Assembly: GCF_039527675.1 (NCBI RefSeq)
Contig: NZ_BAAAKI010000024.1
Coordinates: forward strand, 1-64,000
Direction: 5' to 3'
DNA from: Luteococcus sanguinis
GTDB taxonomy: Bacteria; Actinomycetota; Actinomycetes; Propionibacteriales; Propionibacteriaceae
Length of the DNA: 64,000 bases
A model generated the notes under the pieces. That model was given only the letters and a program-made list of their open reading frames with translations, was not told where the DNA came from and did no database searches. Below are positions 51,038 through 58,617 of the stretch, in pieces. The stretch's first letter is position 1, and the number at the start of each line of letters is the position of its first letter. A program made the translations under genes and the position numbers.

Positions 51038-52195
51038 TCAGGCCTGGACGTTGACGTCCGCGAGGTCGGCGAGGAAGCGCTCGGCGTCCAGCGCCGCCTG
51101 GCATCCCGAGCCGGCCGCCGTGATGGCCTGGCGGTAGGTGTGGTCGACCAGGTCGCCACAGGCGAACACGCCGGACAGGTTGGTCTTCGTCGAGTGCGGC
51201 TCGACGAGCACGTAGCCGGCGTCGTCGAGGTTGACCTGGCCCTTGAAGAGCTCGCTGCGGGGGTCGTGGCCGATGGCGATGAACAGGCCCTCGACGGGCA
51301 GCTCGCGCTGCTCGCCGGTGACGGTGTCGGCCAGGGTCACCGACTTCAGCGAGGGGTCACCGGACATGCCGACGACCTGAGAGTTCCAGGCGAAGGTGAG
51401 CTTGGGGTCGTTCTCGGCGCGGGCGATCATGATCTTGGATGCGCGCAGCTCGTCACGACGGTGGATCATCGTGACCGACTTGGCGAAGCGGGTCAGGAAG
51501 GTGGCCTCCTCGACGGCGGAGTCACCGCCGCCGACCACGGCGATGTCCTTGTCCTTGAAGAAGAAGCCGTCGCAGGTGGCGCACCAGCTGACGCCGCGGC
51601 CGGAGAGACGGTCCTCGTCGGCCAGGCCCAGGCGGCGGTAGCCCGAGCCGGTGGCCAGGATCACCGCGTGGGCGCGGTGCTGCTTGCCCTCGGAGTCGGT
51701 GACGACCTTCACCGGACCTGTCAGGTCGACCTCGGTGACGTCGTCGGCGACCAGCTCGGCACCGAAGCGCTCGGCCTGGGCGCGCATGTTGGCCATCAGG
51801 TCGGGGCCCATGATCCCGTCCCGGAAGCCGGGGAAGTTCTCCACCTCGGTCGTGTTCATCAGGGCGCCGCCGGCATCCAGCGCGCCCTCGAAGACGAGCG
51901 GGTTCAGCTGGGCGCGCGCGGCGTAGACGGCGGCGGTGTAACCGGCGGGGCCGGAGCCGACGATGATGACCTCCCGGACGGGCTCATCGGTTGCGGTGGC
52001 CTTCGGTGCCGCCTCGGGAACGCTGTCCTCGAAGGAATCCAGCGAGATGTTCGGCAGGCTCGCGCCTCCCAGCGAGATGCCACCCAGCGAGATGCCGCCC
52101 ATGTTGGGCAGGTCGATTTCAGCGGGGCTGGTCGTGGTTCCGGCCGTGGGGCTGGTAACGGCTCCGCCGGCTGGGCCGGTTGTCGTCTCGGTCAT
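51038..52195 (-). CDS. trxB: Thioredoxin reductase with N-terminal extension
   Basis: A 385-residue flavoenzyme that passes NADPH electrons to thioredoxin. FAD binding GSGPAGYTAAVYAARA begins at about residue 80, the active-site disulphide is WCATCDG (C205, C208), the NADPH motif GGGDSAVEEA follows, and the FAD-closing segment FACGDLVDHTYRQAI is near the end. The first 74 residues are absent from ordinary TrxB: Thr/Pro-rich with repeats GGISLGGISLGGASLPNISL. ATG 52195 has GAGAGG 5 bases upstream, so the extension is probably real. Confidence 0.95.
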   Translation of the reverse strand: MTETTTGPAGGAVTSPTAGTTTSPAEIDLPNMGGISLGGISLGGASLPNISLDSFEDSVPEAAPKATATDEPVREVIIVGSGPAGYTAAVYAARAQLNPLVFEGALDAGGALMNTTEVENFPGFRDGIMGPDLMANMRAQAERFGAELVADDVTEVDLTGPVKVVTDSEGKQHRAHAVILATGSGYRRLGLADEDRLSGRGVSWCATCDGFFFKDKDIAVVGGGDSAVEEATFLTRFAKSVTMIHRRDELRASKIMIARAENDPKLTFAWNSQVVGMSGDPSLKSVTLADTVTGEQRELPVEGLFIAIGHDPRSELFKGQVNLDDAGYVLVEPHSTKTNLSGVFACGDLVDHTYRQAITAAGSGCQAALDAERFLADLADVNVQA

Positions 52196-52342
52196 GGCGT
52201 CCTCTCACCGGTGTGATGCACCGGCCACTCTACTGATCTGGCGCCTGGGCGGACGTGCGCGCGTCCGGTGGCAGCGTAGTCAGCCCAACCACCGGACGCG
52301 TGACTTTGTTCCCGGCCGTCGACAGGCTCGGGGTTCGTGGAG

Positions 52343-52357
52343 CCCCCGACTCGGGGG
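52343..52357 (-). terminator. Small hairpin downstream of the metallothionein-like gene
   Basis: CCCCC-GACTC-GGGGG within the 226-bp gap after the metallothionein-like stop. Short, no T-run. The rest of the gap shows nothing notable besides a repeated GGGGATCATG. Confidence 0.35.
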
Positions 52358-52421
52358 ATCATGTTCCCACCCGGGGATCATGGTGGACCCAAGGACCATT
52401 GAAGCCGGGACGGGATCGTCC

Positions 52422-52694
52422 CTACTTGTCGTGACCGCCGCAGCCACAGCCGCAGCCGCCCGACGACTTGCCGGCCAGCGGCAGCTCCTCGCGCACCTGG
52501 CCTGCGACCTCGACCGGGTCGGCCGGAGCCTGCTCGTCGGAGCAGGTGCACACGCCCGTCTCCGCGCAGCCGCAGTCACAGGCCACGCCGCAACTGCAAC
52601 CGCAGGGGCAGCCGATCGCATCGGGGGCGTCGACGACGATGTCGGGGGTCTCGGTGCCCTGGGTGGTCTCGGTGCCCTGGGTGGTCTCGCTCAT
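52422..52694 (-). CDS. Cysteine-rich metallothionein-like peptide
   Basis: A 90-residue peptide with 12 cysteines: C29, C31, C33, C35, C39, C41, C43, C49, C51 and a final GGCGCGCGG cluster (C81, C83, C85), mostly as CxC. No membrane or signal segment. The VCTCSDEQAPA segment resembles the end of mycobacterial MymT, a copper metallothionein, but this is a memory-based comparison. Metal sequestration in the cytoplasm is the likely role. ATG 52694 has AGGAGG 5 bases upstream, a strong site. The N-terminus repeats TTQGTE through an 18-bp duplication. Confidence 0.65.
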   Translation of the reverse strand: MSETTQGTETTQGTETPDIVVDAPDAIGCPCGCSCGVACDCGCAETGVCTCSDEQAPADPVEVAGQVREELPLAGKSSGGCGCGCGGHDK

Positions 52695-52756
52695 GTCTTC
52701 CTCCTGAGTTTGGGGGTGGCGAGCTCATCGGGGAGCTGCGCCCAGCACCGATGCTA

Positions 52757-52786
52757 CGGCCCCTCCTGCCGGAGCAGAAGGGGCCG
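52757..52786 (-). terminator. Terminator after the secreted peptidase gene
   Basis: CGGCCCCT and AGGGGCCG arms enclose a second CTGC-CGGA-GCAG stem, giving a 12-bp hairpin with one C-A mismatch. It lies 27 bp after the peptidase stop. Confidence 0.7.
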
Positions 52787-52812
52787 CAGCAAGCGTCCAG
52801 CAGGCGACTGGC

Positions 52813-54561
52813 TCACTTGAGCCGGGCACCCGGCTTCGGTGCCATCCGCACCCCCGCGCGCTGGGCCACGGAGAGCAGCACATCTTCGGCGGGGTCGTCG
52901 CGATCGCTCAGCTTGATGCTGAAGGGCTGGTAGCCGTCCTTGCAGGTCGCCCCGGCCGCCGGCAGCTTCCCGTAGACCAGGTAGGCCTCGATCGCGTCCG
53001 TCGAGCACCGGCCGGTGCCGTAGGCCGTGTGCCCCCAGTTGTTCGAGGTCAGCAGGCGGGCGTTGCCGAGGCGGCCGGCCGCGGCCTTCGCGCTGGCGTA
53101 GCTGGTGGCCGGGTCCCACAGCGATCCGACGACCAGGATGGTGGCGGAGGTCTTCTTGTTCCACGGGCCGCGGTAGGCGTCCTCGTCGATGGCCTTCCAG
53201 TCATTGGATGCGCACCACGGGGACGACCATCCCCAGGCCTGGGCGAAGGGACCACCGGTGCGCACGCCGCGTGCGACGGCGGACTTCCAAGCCAGCGCAC
53301 TGCCCGGGTTCAGCGAGTCGGTGCACATCACCGAGGCATAGGCCTCGATGTCGTTGGAGTAGCTGAATGCGGACGAGGTGAACCGACGGGCCGCTGTGGC
53401 GGTGTGGGTCGTGCGGAACTCGGTGTGCAGCGCGCGGAGCTTCTTCAACGCGGTGGTGCCCTCGGCGGGCGTGGTGGGCCACAGGGCCCCCTCCAGGGCT
53501 GCGGTCTCGGCGGCCACCCAGTCCATGCCGTCGGTGGAGTACAGCATCCCAAGGGTGCTGTTGATGAACGTCGCGTAGCCGTAGCTGATCTGCTTGCCGG
53601 TGAACAGGTCGGTGCTGACCAGTGGGTGCTGGACGAGTTCGCGTGCCACCTTCGACCACCGACCCATGGCATTGCCGCTGATGGCGCAGTACTCCTTGCC
53701 GGCCGCGTCGCAGCGCTTCATGCCCTCCTTGAGCGCGCCCCAGGCCCCCTCGGCAGAGCCGAGGCGCAGCGTCACCGGCACGTTCTTGGTGGCCTGGGTT
53801 CCCGCCCAGGCGACCGGGTCGATGGTCCCGTCGATCGCCAGTGCACGGATGCGGTCGGGGAACATGTTGGCGTAGACCTGCCCCAGCTGGGTGCCGTAGC
53901 TGAAGCCGAGGTAGTTGAGCTTCTTGTCCCCGACGGCACGGCGCAGCACGTCCATGTCTCGCGCGACCTCGGCCGTCGAGGCGGTCGAGGAGAGGGTCTT
54001 GCCGGTGGTCGAGCAGCCCTGGGCCAGCTTCTGGGCGCTCTTCAGGTAGGCCGCCCGCTCCCCGTCGTCGATCGGGAAGGGGATGTCGAGGCCAGCCAGG
54101 GCTCGCGTCTGCGCCTTGAGGTCGGTGAAGCACCTGACCTGGTCGGTGAAGGCGACACCTCGGGGGTCGATGCCCACGATGTCGAAGCGTGACGTGACGA
54201 TCGGGTTCGCGATCATCCCCATCATCGCGGCCATCTGCGTTCCGGAGCCGCCGGGGCCGCCGGGGTTCACGAAGAGCGTGCCGATCTTGTGCACCTGGTC
54301 CTTGGACGGCACCTTCAGCAGGGCGACCTCGGTGGTGGCGCCCTTGGGCTGGTCGTAGTCGACGGGCAGCCGCGTGCTGGCGCACTGGTAGGCGCCGTAG
54401 CACTCGAACCAGTCGAGCTTCGGCGTGGGAATTGAGTCGACGCGCTTTGCCTCGATCGCGGACGTCTTGGCCGGGGTGGCTGCCTGCGCGGTCGACGGTG
54501 ACACGAGCGGGACGCCGATGACGGTGGCCAGCATCGTTGCGGCCAGGGCTTTGAACCTCAT
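52813..54561 (-). CDS. Secreted alpha/beta-hydrolase (tripeptidyl-aminopeptidase-like, S33)
   Basis: A 582-residue secreted enzyme. A signal peptide with AQA-A cleavage covers residues 1-28. The oxyanion segment is NPGGPGGSG (about 99-107), the nucleophile is Ser221 in GFSYGTQ, and the C-terminal TAP-like part supplies Asp (VGSLWDPATSY) and His (NNWGHTAYG). It matches Streptomyces SlpD/SlpE and tripeptidyl aminopeptidases, which free small peptides outside the cell. ATG 54561 has GAGGAG upstream. The gene appears monocistronic, with a hairpin at 52757. Confidence 0.9.
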   Translation of the reverse strand: MRFKALAATMLATVIGVPLVSPSTAQAATPAKTSAIEAKRVDSIPTPKLDWFECYGAYQCASTRLPVDYDQPKGATTEVALLKVPSKDQVHKIGTLFVNPGGPGGSGTQMAAMMGMIANPIVTSRFDIVGIDPRGVAFTDQVRCFTDLKAQTRALAGLDIPFPIDDGERAAYLKSAQKLAQGCSTTGKTLSSTASTAEVARDMDVLRRAVGDKKLNYLGFSYGTQLGQVYANMFPDRIRALAIDGTIDPVAWAGTQATKNVPVTLRLGSAEGAWGALKEGMKRCDAAGKEYCAISGNAMGRWSKVARELVQHPLVSTDLFTGKQISYGYATFINSTLGMLYSTDGMDWVAAETAALEGALWPTTPAEGTTALKKLRALHTEFRTTHTATAARRFTSSAFSYSNDIEAYASVMCTDSLNPGSALAWKSAVARGVRTGGPFAQAWGWSSPWCASNDWKAIDEDAYRGPWNKKTSATILVVGSLWDPATSYASAKAAAGRLGNARLLTSNNWGHTAYGTGRCSTDAIEAYLVYGKLPAAGATCKDGYQPFSIKLSDRDDPAEDVLLSVAQRAGVRMAPKPGARLK

Positions 54562-54734
54562 GGGTTTCTCCTCAGGGGCAGAGTGGGTGTCGTGAAGAGA
54601 TGGTGCGCGACCCTGGAGCAATCCAGTGCGGCGCCGCCACTTCCAGAGCGTGCACCCTGTGGGCACCAAGGTGAAGGCCCTGGCGTCGATTGAGGGTAAA
54701 GTCCAGCCGATCGGCCAGTTCTGCGGCGCGGGGG

Positions 54735-55712
54735 CTACGACTGGGGTCGCGGGGAGCCGACCTGCAACTTGGCCAGCACGGCCTTGGCCGTTGCCTCGTC
54801 CACCACGACCTCAGTGGCCAACCTTGCGCGCAACAGCCCCAACAAGGGTGACGCCTTGCCGACGCCCGCCACCACGCACAACCGGCGTGGGATCCGCTGC
54901 AGGTCAGGAGGAGTCATGCCACTGGCGCGCTGGTTGAGGGCGATGTCGGCCCAGGTTCCGTCTTCGCGCAGCAGCACCGTGTTCACGTCCCCGACGGCCC
55001 GGTCTGCGCGCAACTGGGCCATGTCCGTGTCGTCGAGGTAGCCGGCCGAATAGACGTGCGAGGGGACGGCCGAGGCCAGGGAGCCAACGCCGAACAGGGC
55101 CAGGTCTGCCTTGCGTTGGCAGCGGCGGACGTTCTGCACGCTGCGCTCCCGGAACATGGCCTGCCGGGTCTCCGGGTGGTCGAAGAAGGCAGGGACGGGG
55201 AAGTCGACGACCTCCGCCCCGAAGGAATCCGCCATCTGGCTGATGATCGAACCGACGTAGGGGGTGCCGAAACCGGTCATGTTGCCGCCGCCATTGAGCT
55301 GGACGAAGGAGACGCCGTGCAGGTCCCGCGGCCGGACATAGGGCACGACCGCCGACAAGGTGGTGCCCCACGCGGCCCCAATGGTCATGTCGTCCTCGAC
55401 CATGGACGTGATGAGCTGCCCGGCAACCCGCGCCACCCGATCGAGGCGGTGCACTTCGGTGCTGCCCTCCCGGACGGCCACGATGTGCGCGATGACGCCG
55501 AAGATCCGGGCGAAGGTGTCGGACAAGGCGGCGTCCTGGCCCGACGGATTGCGCAGCGTGATCGTCACCACGCCGGTGTCCCTCGCGTCCCTCAGCAGCC
55601 TCGAGACCGTCGAGCGCGAGACGCGCAACTGCCGCGCGATGGACTCCATCGTCTCACCCTGCACGTAGTACAGGGAGGCGGCCAGGTACATCTGGTCAGA
55701 TCGCTCGTGCAT
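54735..55712 (-). CDS. SorC/DeoR-type sugar-binding transcriptional regulator
   Basis: A 325-residue regulator. The N-terminal HTH is QMYLAASLYYVQGETMESIARQLRVSRSTVSRLLRDARDTGVV; residues 60-325 form the sugar-isomerase-like effector domain (VGQLITSMVEDDMTIGAAWGTT, GGGNMTGFGTPYVG, RADLALFGVGSLA-type segment). SorC proteins bind phosphorylated sugars. It is divergent from glpK, so a glycerol or glycerol-3-phosphate signal is plausible; this is context-based. ATG 55712 sits at the first plausible family start. Confidence 0.88.
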   Translation of the reverse strand: MHERSDQMYLAASLYYVQGETMESIARQLRVSRSTVSRLLRDARDTGVVTITLRNPSGQDAALSDTFARIFGVIAHIVAVREGSTEVHRLDRVARVAGQLITSMVEDDMTIGAAWGTTLSAVVPYVRPRDLHGVSFVQLNGGGNMTGFGTPYVGSIISQMADSFGAEVVDFPVPAFFDHPETRQAMFRERSVQNVRRCQRKADLALFGVGSLASAVPSHVYSAGYLDDTDMAQLRADRAVGDVNTVLLREDGTWADIALNQRASGMTPPDLQRIPRRLCVVAGVGKASPLLGLLRARLATEVVVDEATAKAVLAKLQVGSPRPQS

Positions 55713-55729
55713 GGTCCTCCCTCATCGGT

Positions 55730-55743
55730 TGCACGTACGTTCA
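55730..55743. promoter_or_regulatory. Palindromic operator candidate between sorC and glpK
   Basis: TGCACGTACGTTCA, a dyad with TGnACGT arms, lies 18 bp upstream of the regulator start and 95 bp before glpK. A site there would suit autoregulation and control of glpK by the SorC-type protein. Confidence 0.5.
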
Positions 55744-55837
55744 CCATCATGGCCGAAAGCCCGGCCGTCTGGTGGAGTTCCACAGGTGGGGAGCCTCCGC
55801 GACCCTGCACTACGACAAGACACGATGAGGTGTGGAA

Positions 55838-57361
55838 GTGACGGACGACACGAAGTACATCATGGCCATCGACCAGGGGACGACGAGCTCCCGGGCGATC
55901 ATCTTCGACCACTCCGGCAAGATCGTCGCGACGGGCCAGAAGGAGCACGAGCAGATCTTCCCGAGGGCCGGCTGGGTGGAGCACGACCCTGCCGAGGTCT
56001 GGGACAACGTGCGCGAGGTCGTCGCCAGCTCGCTGAGCCAGGCGAACATGAACCGCCACGACATCGCCGCGGTCGGCATCACCAACCAGCGCGAGACCAC
56101 GGTGGTGTGGAACAAGGAGACCGGCGAGGCCGTCTACAACGCCATCGTCTGGCAGGACACCCGCACCCAGAAGATCGTCGAGGAACTCGGCGGCGGCAAT
56201 CCTGACAAGTACAAGGACAAGGTCGGCCTGCCACTGGCCACCTACTTCTGTGGCCCCAAGGTGAAGTGGATCCTCGACAATGTCGAGGGCGCCCGCGCCG
56301 ATGCGGAGGCCGGCAAGCTGCTGATGGGCACCATGGACACCTGGGTGCTGTGGAACATGACCGGCGGCGTGAACGGCGGCGTGCACGTCACCGACGTCAC
56401 CAATGCCTCCCGCACCATGCTGATGGACCTCAAGACCCTCGACTGGGACGCGGACATCGCGGCCGACATGACGATCCCCATGAGCATGCTCCCCGAGATC
56501 AAGAGCTCCGCCGAGGTCTACGGCAAGGGCGACCAGGGCGGATTCCTGATGGACATCCCGATTGCCGGCATCCTCGGCGACCAGCAGGCTGCGACCTTCG
56601 GCCAGGCCTGCTTCGAGAAGGGCATGGCCAAGAACACATATGGCACCGGCTGCTTCATGCTGATGAACACCGGCGAGGAGATCGTCCCCAGCAAGAACGG
56701 CCTGCTGACCACCGTGTGCTACCAGATCGGCGACAACAAGCCGATCTACGCACTCGAGGGATCCATCGCCGTCACGGGATCCCTGGTCCAGTGGCTGCGC
56801 GACAATCTGCGGATGTTCGACAGCGCTCCCGAGGTGGAGGAGCTGGCGGCCTCGGTGGAGGACAACGGCGGCGCCTACTTCGTGCCCGCCTTCTCCGGCC
56901 TGTTCGCGCCCTACTGGCGTGCTGATGCCCGCGGCGCGCTCGTCGGCCTGACCCGTTACGTCAACCGCGGCCACATCGCCCGCTCGGTGCTGGAGGCCAC
57001 CGCCTACCAGACCCGCGAGGTGCTGGACGCGATGGAGGCCGACTCGGGTGTGCAGCTTGAGGAACTGCGCGTCGACGGTGGTATGACCGCCAACGAGACG
57101 CTGATGCGGTTCCAGGCCGACCAGGTGGGCGTCCCCGTCGTCCGTCCGGTCGTCGCCGAGACCACCGCGCTGGGCGCCGCCTACGCCGCCGGCATCGCCG
57201 TCGGTTACTGGAGCGGTGAACAGGACGTCATCGACAACTGGGCCGAGGACAAGCGCTGGACGCCTGCCATGGAGGACGCCGAGCGCGAGCGCCTCTTCCG
57301 CAACTGGAAGAAGGCCGTCACGAAGACCTTCGACTGGGTCGATGAGGACGTCGAGGGCTGA
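55838..57361 (+). CDS. glpK: Glycerol kinase
   Basis: A 507-residue kinase of the FGGY family that phosphorylates glycerol to glycerol 3-phosphate. The N-terminal signature is IDQGTTSSRAIIFD; IGITNQRETTVVWN, GILGDQQAATFGQACF-type segment, and NTYGTGCFMLMNTG in the phosphate-binding region follow, and the late DGGMTANETLMRFQAD is typical. GTG 55838 is preferred over GTG 55832 because GAGG is 7 bases upstream. No permease or dehydrogenase gene is adjacent, so the rest of the pathway is elsewhere. Confidence 0.96.
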   Translation: MTDDTKYIMAIDQGTTSSRAIIFDHSGKIVATGQKEHEQIFPRAGWVEHDPAEVWDNVREVVASSLSQANMNRHDIAAVGITNQRETTVVWNKETGEAVYNAIVWQDTRTQKIVEELGGGNPDKYKDKVGLPLATYFCGPKVKWILDNVEGARADAEAGKLLMGTMDTWVLWNMTGGVNGGVHVTDVTNASRTMLMDLKTLDWDADIAADMTIPMSMLPEIKSSAEVYGKGDQGGFLMDIPIAGILGDQQAATFGQACFEKGMAKNTYGTGCFMLMNTGEEIVPSKNGLLTTVCYQIGDNKPIYALEGSIAVTGSLVQWLRDNLRMFDSAPEVEELAASVEDNGGAYFVPAFSGLFAPYWRADARGALVGLTRYVNRGHIARSVLEATAYQTREVLDAMEADSGVQLEELRVDGGMTANETLMRFQADQVGVPVVRPVVAETTALGAAYAAGIAVGYWSGEQDVIDNWAEDKRWTPAMEDAERERLFRNWKKAVTKTFDWVDEDVEG

Positions 57362-57410
57362 GTCTCCTCGCACCCACGCTCAATAAGATCACGCTGGACC
57401 CACGCTGACG

Positions 57411-57442
57411 GCGGGGCCGAACCCTTGATGGTTCGGCCCCGC
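57411..57442 (+). terminator. Rho-independent terminator of glpK
   Basis: GCGGGGCCGAACC and its exact complement enclose a 6-base loop (13-bp stem), 50 bp after the glpK stop. The following 180 bp to the next gene show no feature. Confidence 0.85.
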
Positions 57443-57622
57443 TGCCGCGTGTCTGAAGGCCTGTCAAGCACGACTGACTGCCACTGCCGTCAGCGGATCG
57501 GCGGGATGCGGCCCGCGGATGGAGGCTGGAAGCCGTCGTTAGCAGGAGCGCCCAGCGCAGCCTGCGCACCCTCAACTCGAGCCAGCGTCAGATCAAGCAA
57601 TTGCTCGCGGTGCACGAGATCG

Positions 57623-57934
57623 TCAGCGCAGCATGATCCCGGCGTCCGGTGTGACGGCCGAGGACTCGTCCAGGTTGGCGCCCAGGGACTCGTCAAGTTC
57701 TTCGGGGGTGGCCCCGGGGTGGAAATCCCTGCGTGCCTCGCGCTGTTCTTGTTCGGCGCGCAGGGCACCGGTGATGGCTCGGGACACCGCGGCGGGGATC
57801 TCGACGTCCGTCTGGCCCGCGAGCACGCCCGACAACCACGCCAGGTCTTCTTCGCTTGGCGCGTCCGTCGGGCCGGTGCTGCTGGGGCCGGTGCTGCTGG
57901 GGCCGGTGATGGAGCGCTCGTCGGGTGTGCTCAT
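57623..57934 (-). CDS. Small acidic protein encoded after sigM (possible anti-sigma factor)
   Basis: A 103-residue, acidic, cytoplasmic protein. Residues 8-22 repeat Gly-Pro-Ser-Ser-Thr through a 15-bp DNA duplication; residues 28-50 (EEDLAWLSGVLAGQTDVEIPAAV) and 52-70 (RAITGALRAEQEQREAR) form helices. There is no HxxxCxxC zinc motif and no transmembrane helix. The family is not recognised. ATG 57934 overlaps the sigM stop (ATGA), and anti-sigma genes often occupy this position, so a sigma partner role is plausible but not shown. Confidence 0.55.
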   Translation of the reverse strand: MSTPDERSITGPSSTGPSSTGPTDAPSEEDLAWLSGVLAGQTDVEIPAAVSRAITGALRAEQEQREARRDFHPGATPEELDESLGANLDESSAVTPDAGIMLR

Positions 57935-58617
57935 CGGGAACTTTCCTCGGTCTGCGGGGATGCCGTGCACGCGGGCCCCGGCAAGGGATTGGACGTCGAG
58001 CGCCCCCCATCCGGTTCCCGCAGGTGCTGCAGCAGCGGAACCAGCCGGGCGCGACCGCGGGAACAGCGGGACTTGACCGTGCCGGTGGGGCAGCCGAGCA
58101 GCACGGCCGCCTCCTCCACCGAGTAGCCCTCCATGTCGACCAGCACGATCGCCGCGCGCTGGTCGGGCGAGATCTGGCCCAGGGCGACCTGCACGGCATC
58201 GCGCGTCTCGGCCTGCTCGATCTGCTCCGTCCCGTCGCCCAGCGCCAGGCCCAGGTCCAGGTCTGCGTTCTGGGGGAGGGCCTCGGTGCGGCGCACCGCA
58301 TTGCGCCGGATCCGGTCCAGGCAGGCATTGACGACGATCCGGTGCAGCCAGGTGGTGACCGCGGCCTCGCCGCGGAAGCTGCCAGCACGCCGGAAGGCCG
58401 AAATCATCGCCTCCTGCAGCGCATCGGCCGCCTCGTCCGGGTCGCGCATGGTGCGCAGGGCGATGCCCCACAGGCGGTTGCGGTGCCGGGTGAACAACTG
58501 GGCGAAGGCGTCCGGGTCACCCGCGAGATGGGCCTTGAGCAGGTCGTGGTCACTGGCCTCGACGTCAGCGAGGTCTGGGTCGAGGATACCCGTGCCGGCG
58601 GCGGTGGCCTGCGTCAC
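57931..58617 (-). CDS. sigM: ECF RNA polymerase sigma factor, SigM-like
   Basis: A 228-residue ECF sigma factor. Region 2 (about 35-100) has LFTRHRNRLWGIALRTMRDPDEAADALQEAMISAFRRAGSFRG and region 4 (about 150-200) has LGQISPDQRAAIVLVDMEGYSVEEAAVLLGCPTGTVKSR. Its place after a DUF6049/pseudokinase block and before trxB agrees with actinobacterial SigM, which answers oxidative and envelope stress. GTG 58617 overlaps the pseudokinase stop (GTGA) and has GAGG 7 bases upstream. A proline/serine tail follows region 4. Confidence 0.9.
   Translation of the reverse strand: MTQATAAGTGILDPDLADVEASDHDLLKAHLAGDPDAFAQLFTRHRNRLWGIALRTMRDPDEAADALQEAMISAFRRAGSFRGEAAVTTWLHRIVVNACLDRIRRNAVRRTEALPQNADLDLGLALGDGTEQIEQAETRDAVQVALGQISPDQRAAIVLVDMEGYSVEEAAVLLGCPTGTVKSRCSRGRARLVPLLQHLREPDGGRSTSNPLPGPACTASPQTEESSR

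Noticed and set aside
57443..57622. Plus-strand peptide-like end SLRTLNSSQRQIKQLLAVHEIV before 57636
   Set aside because: Looks helical but has no start codon with a ribosome binding site and no recognisable family. Likely chance.
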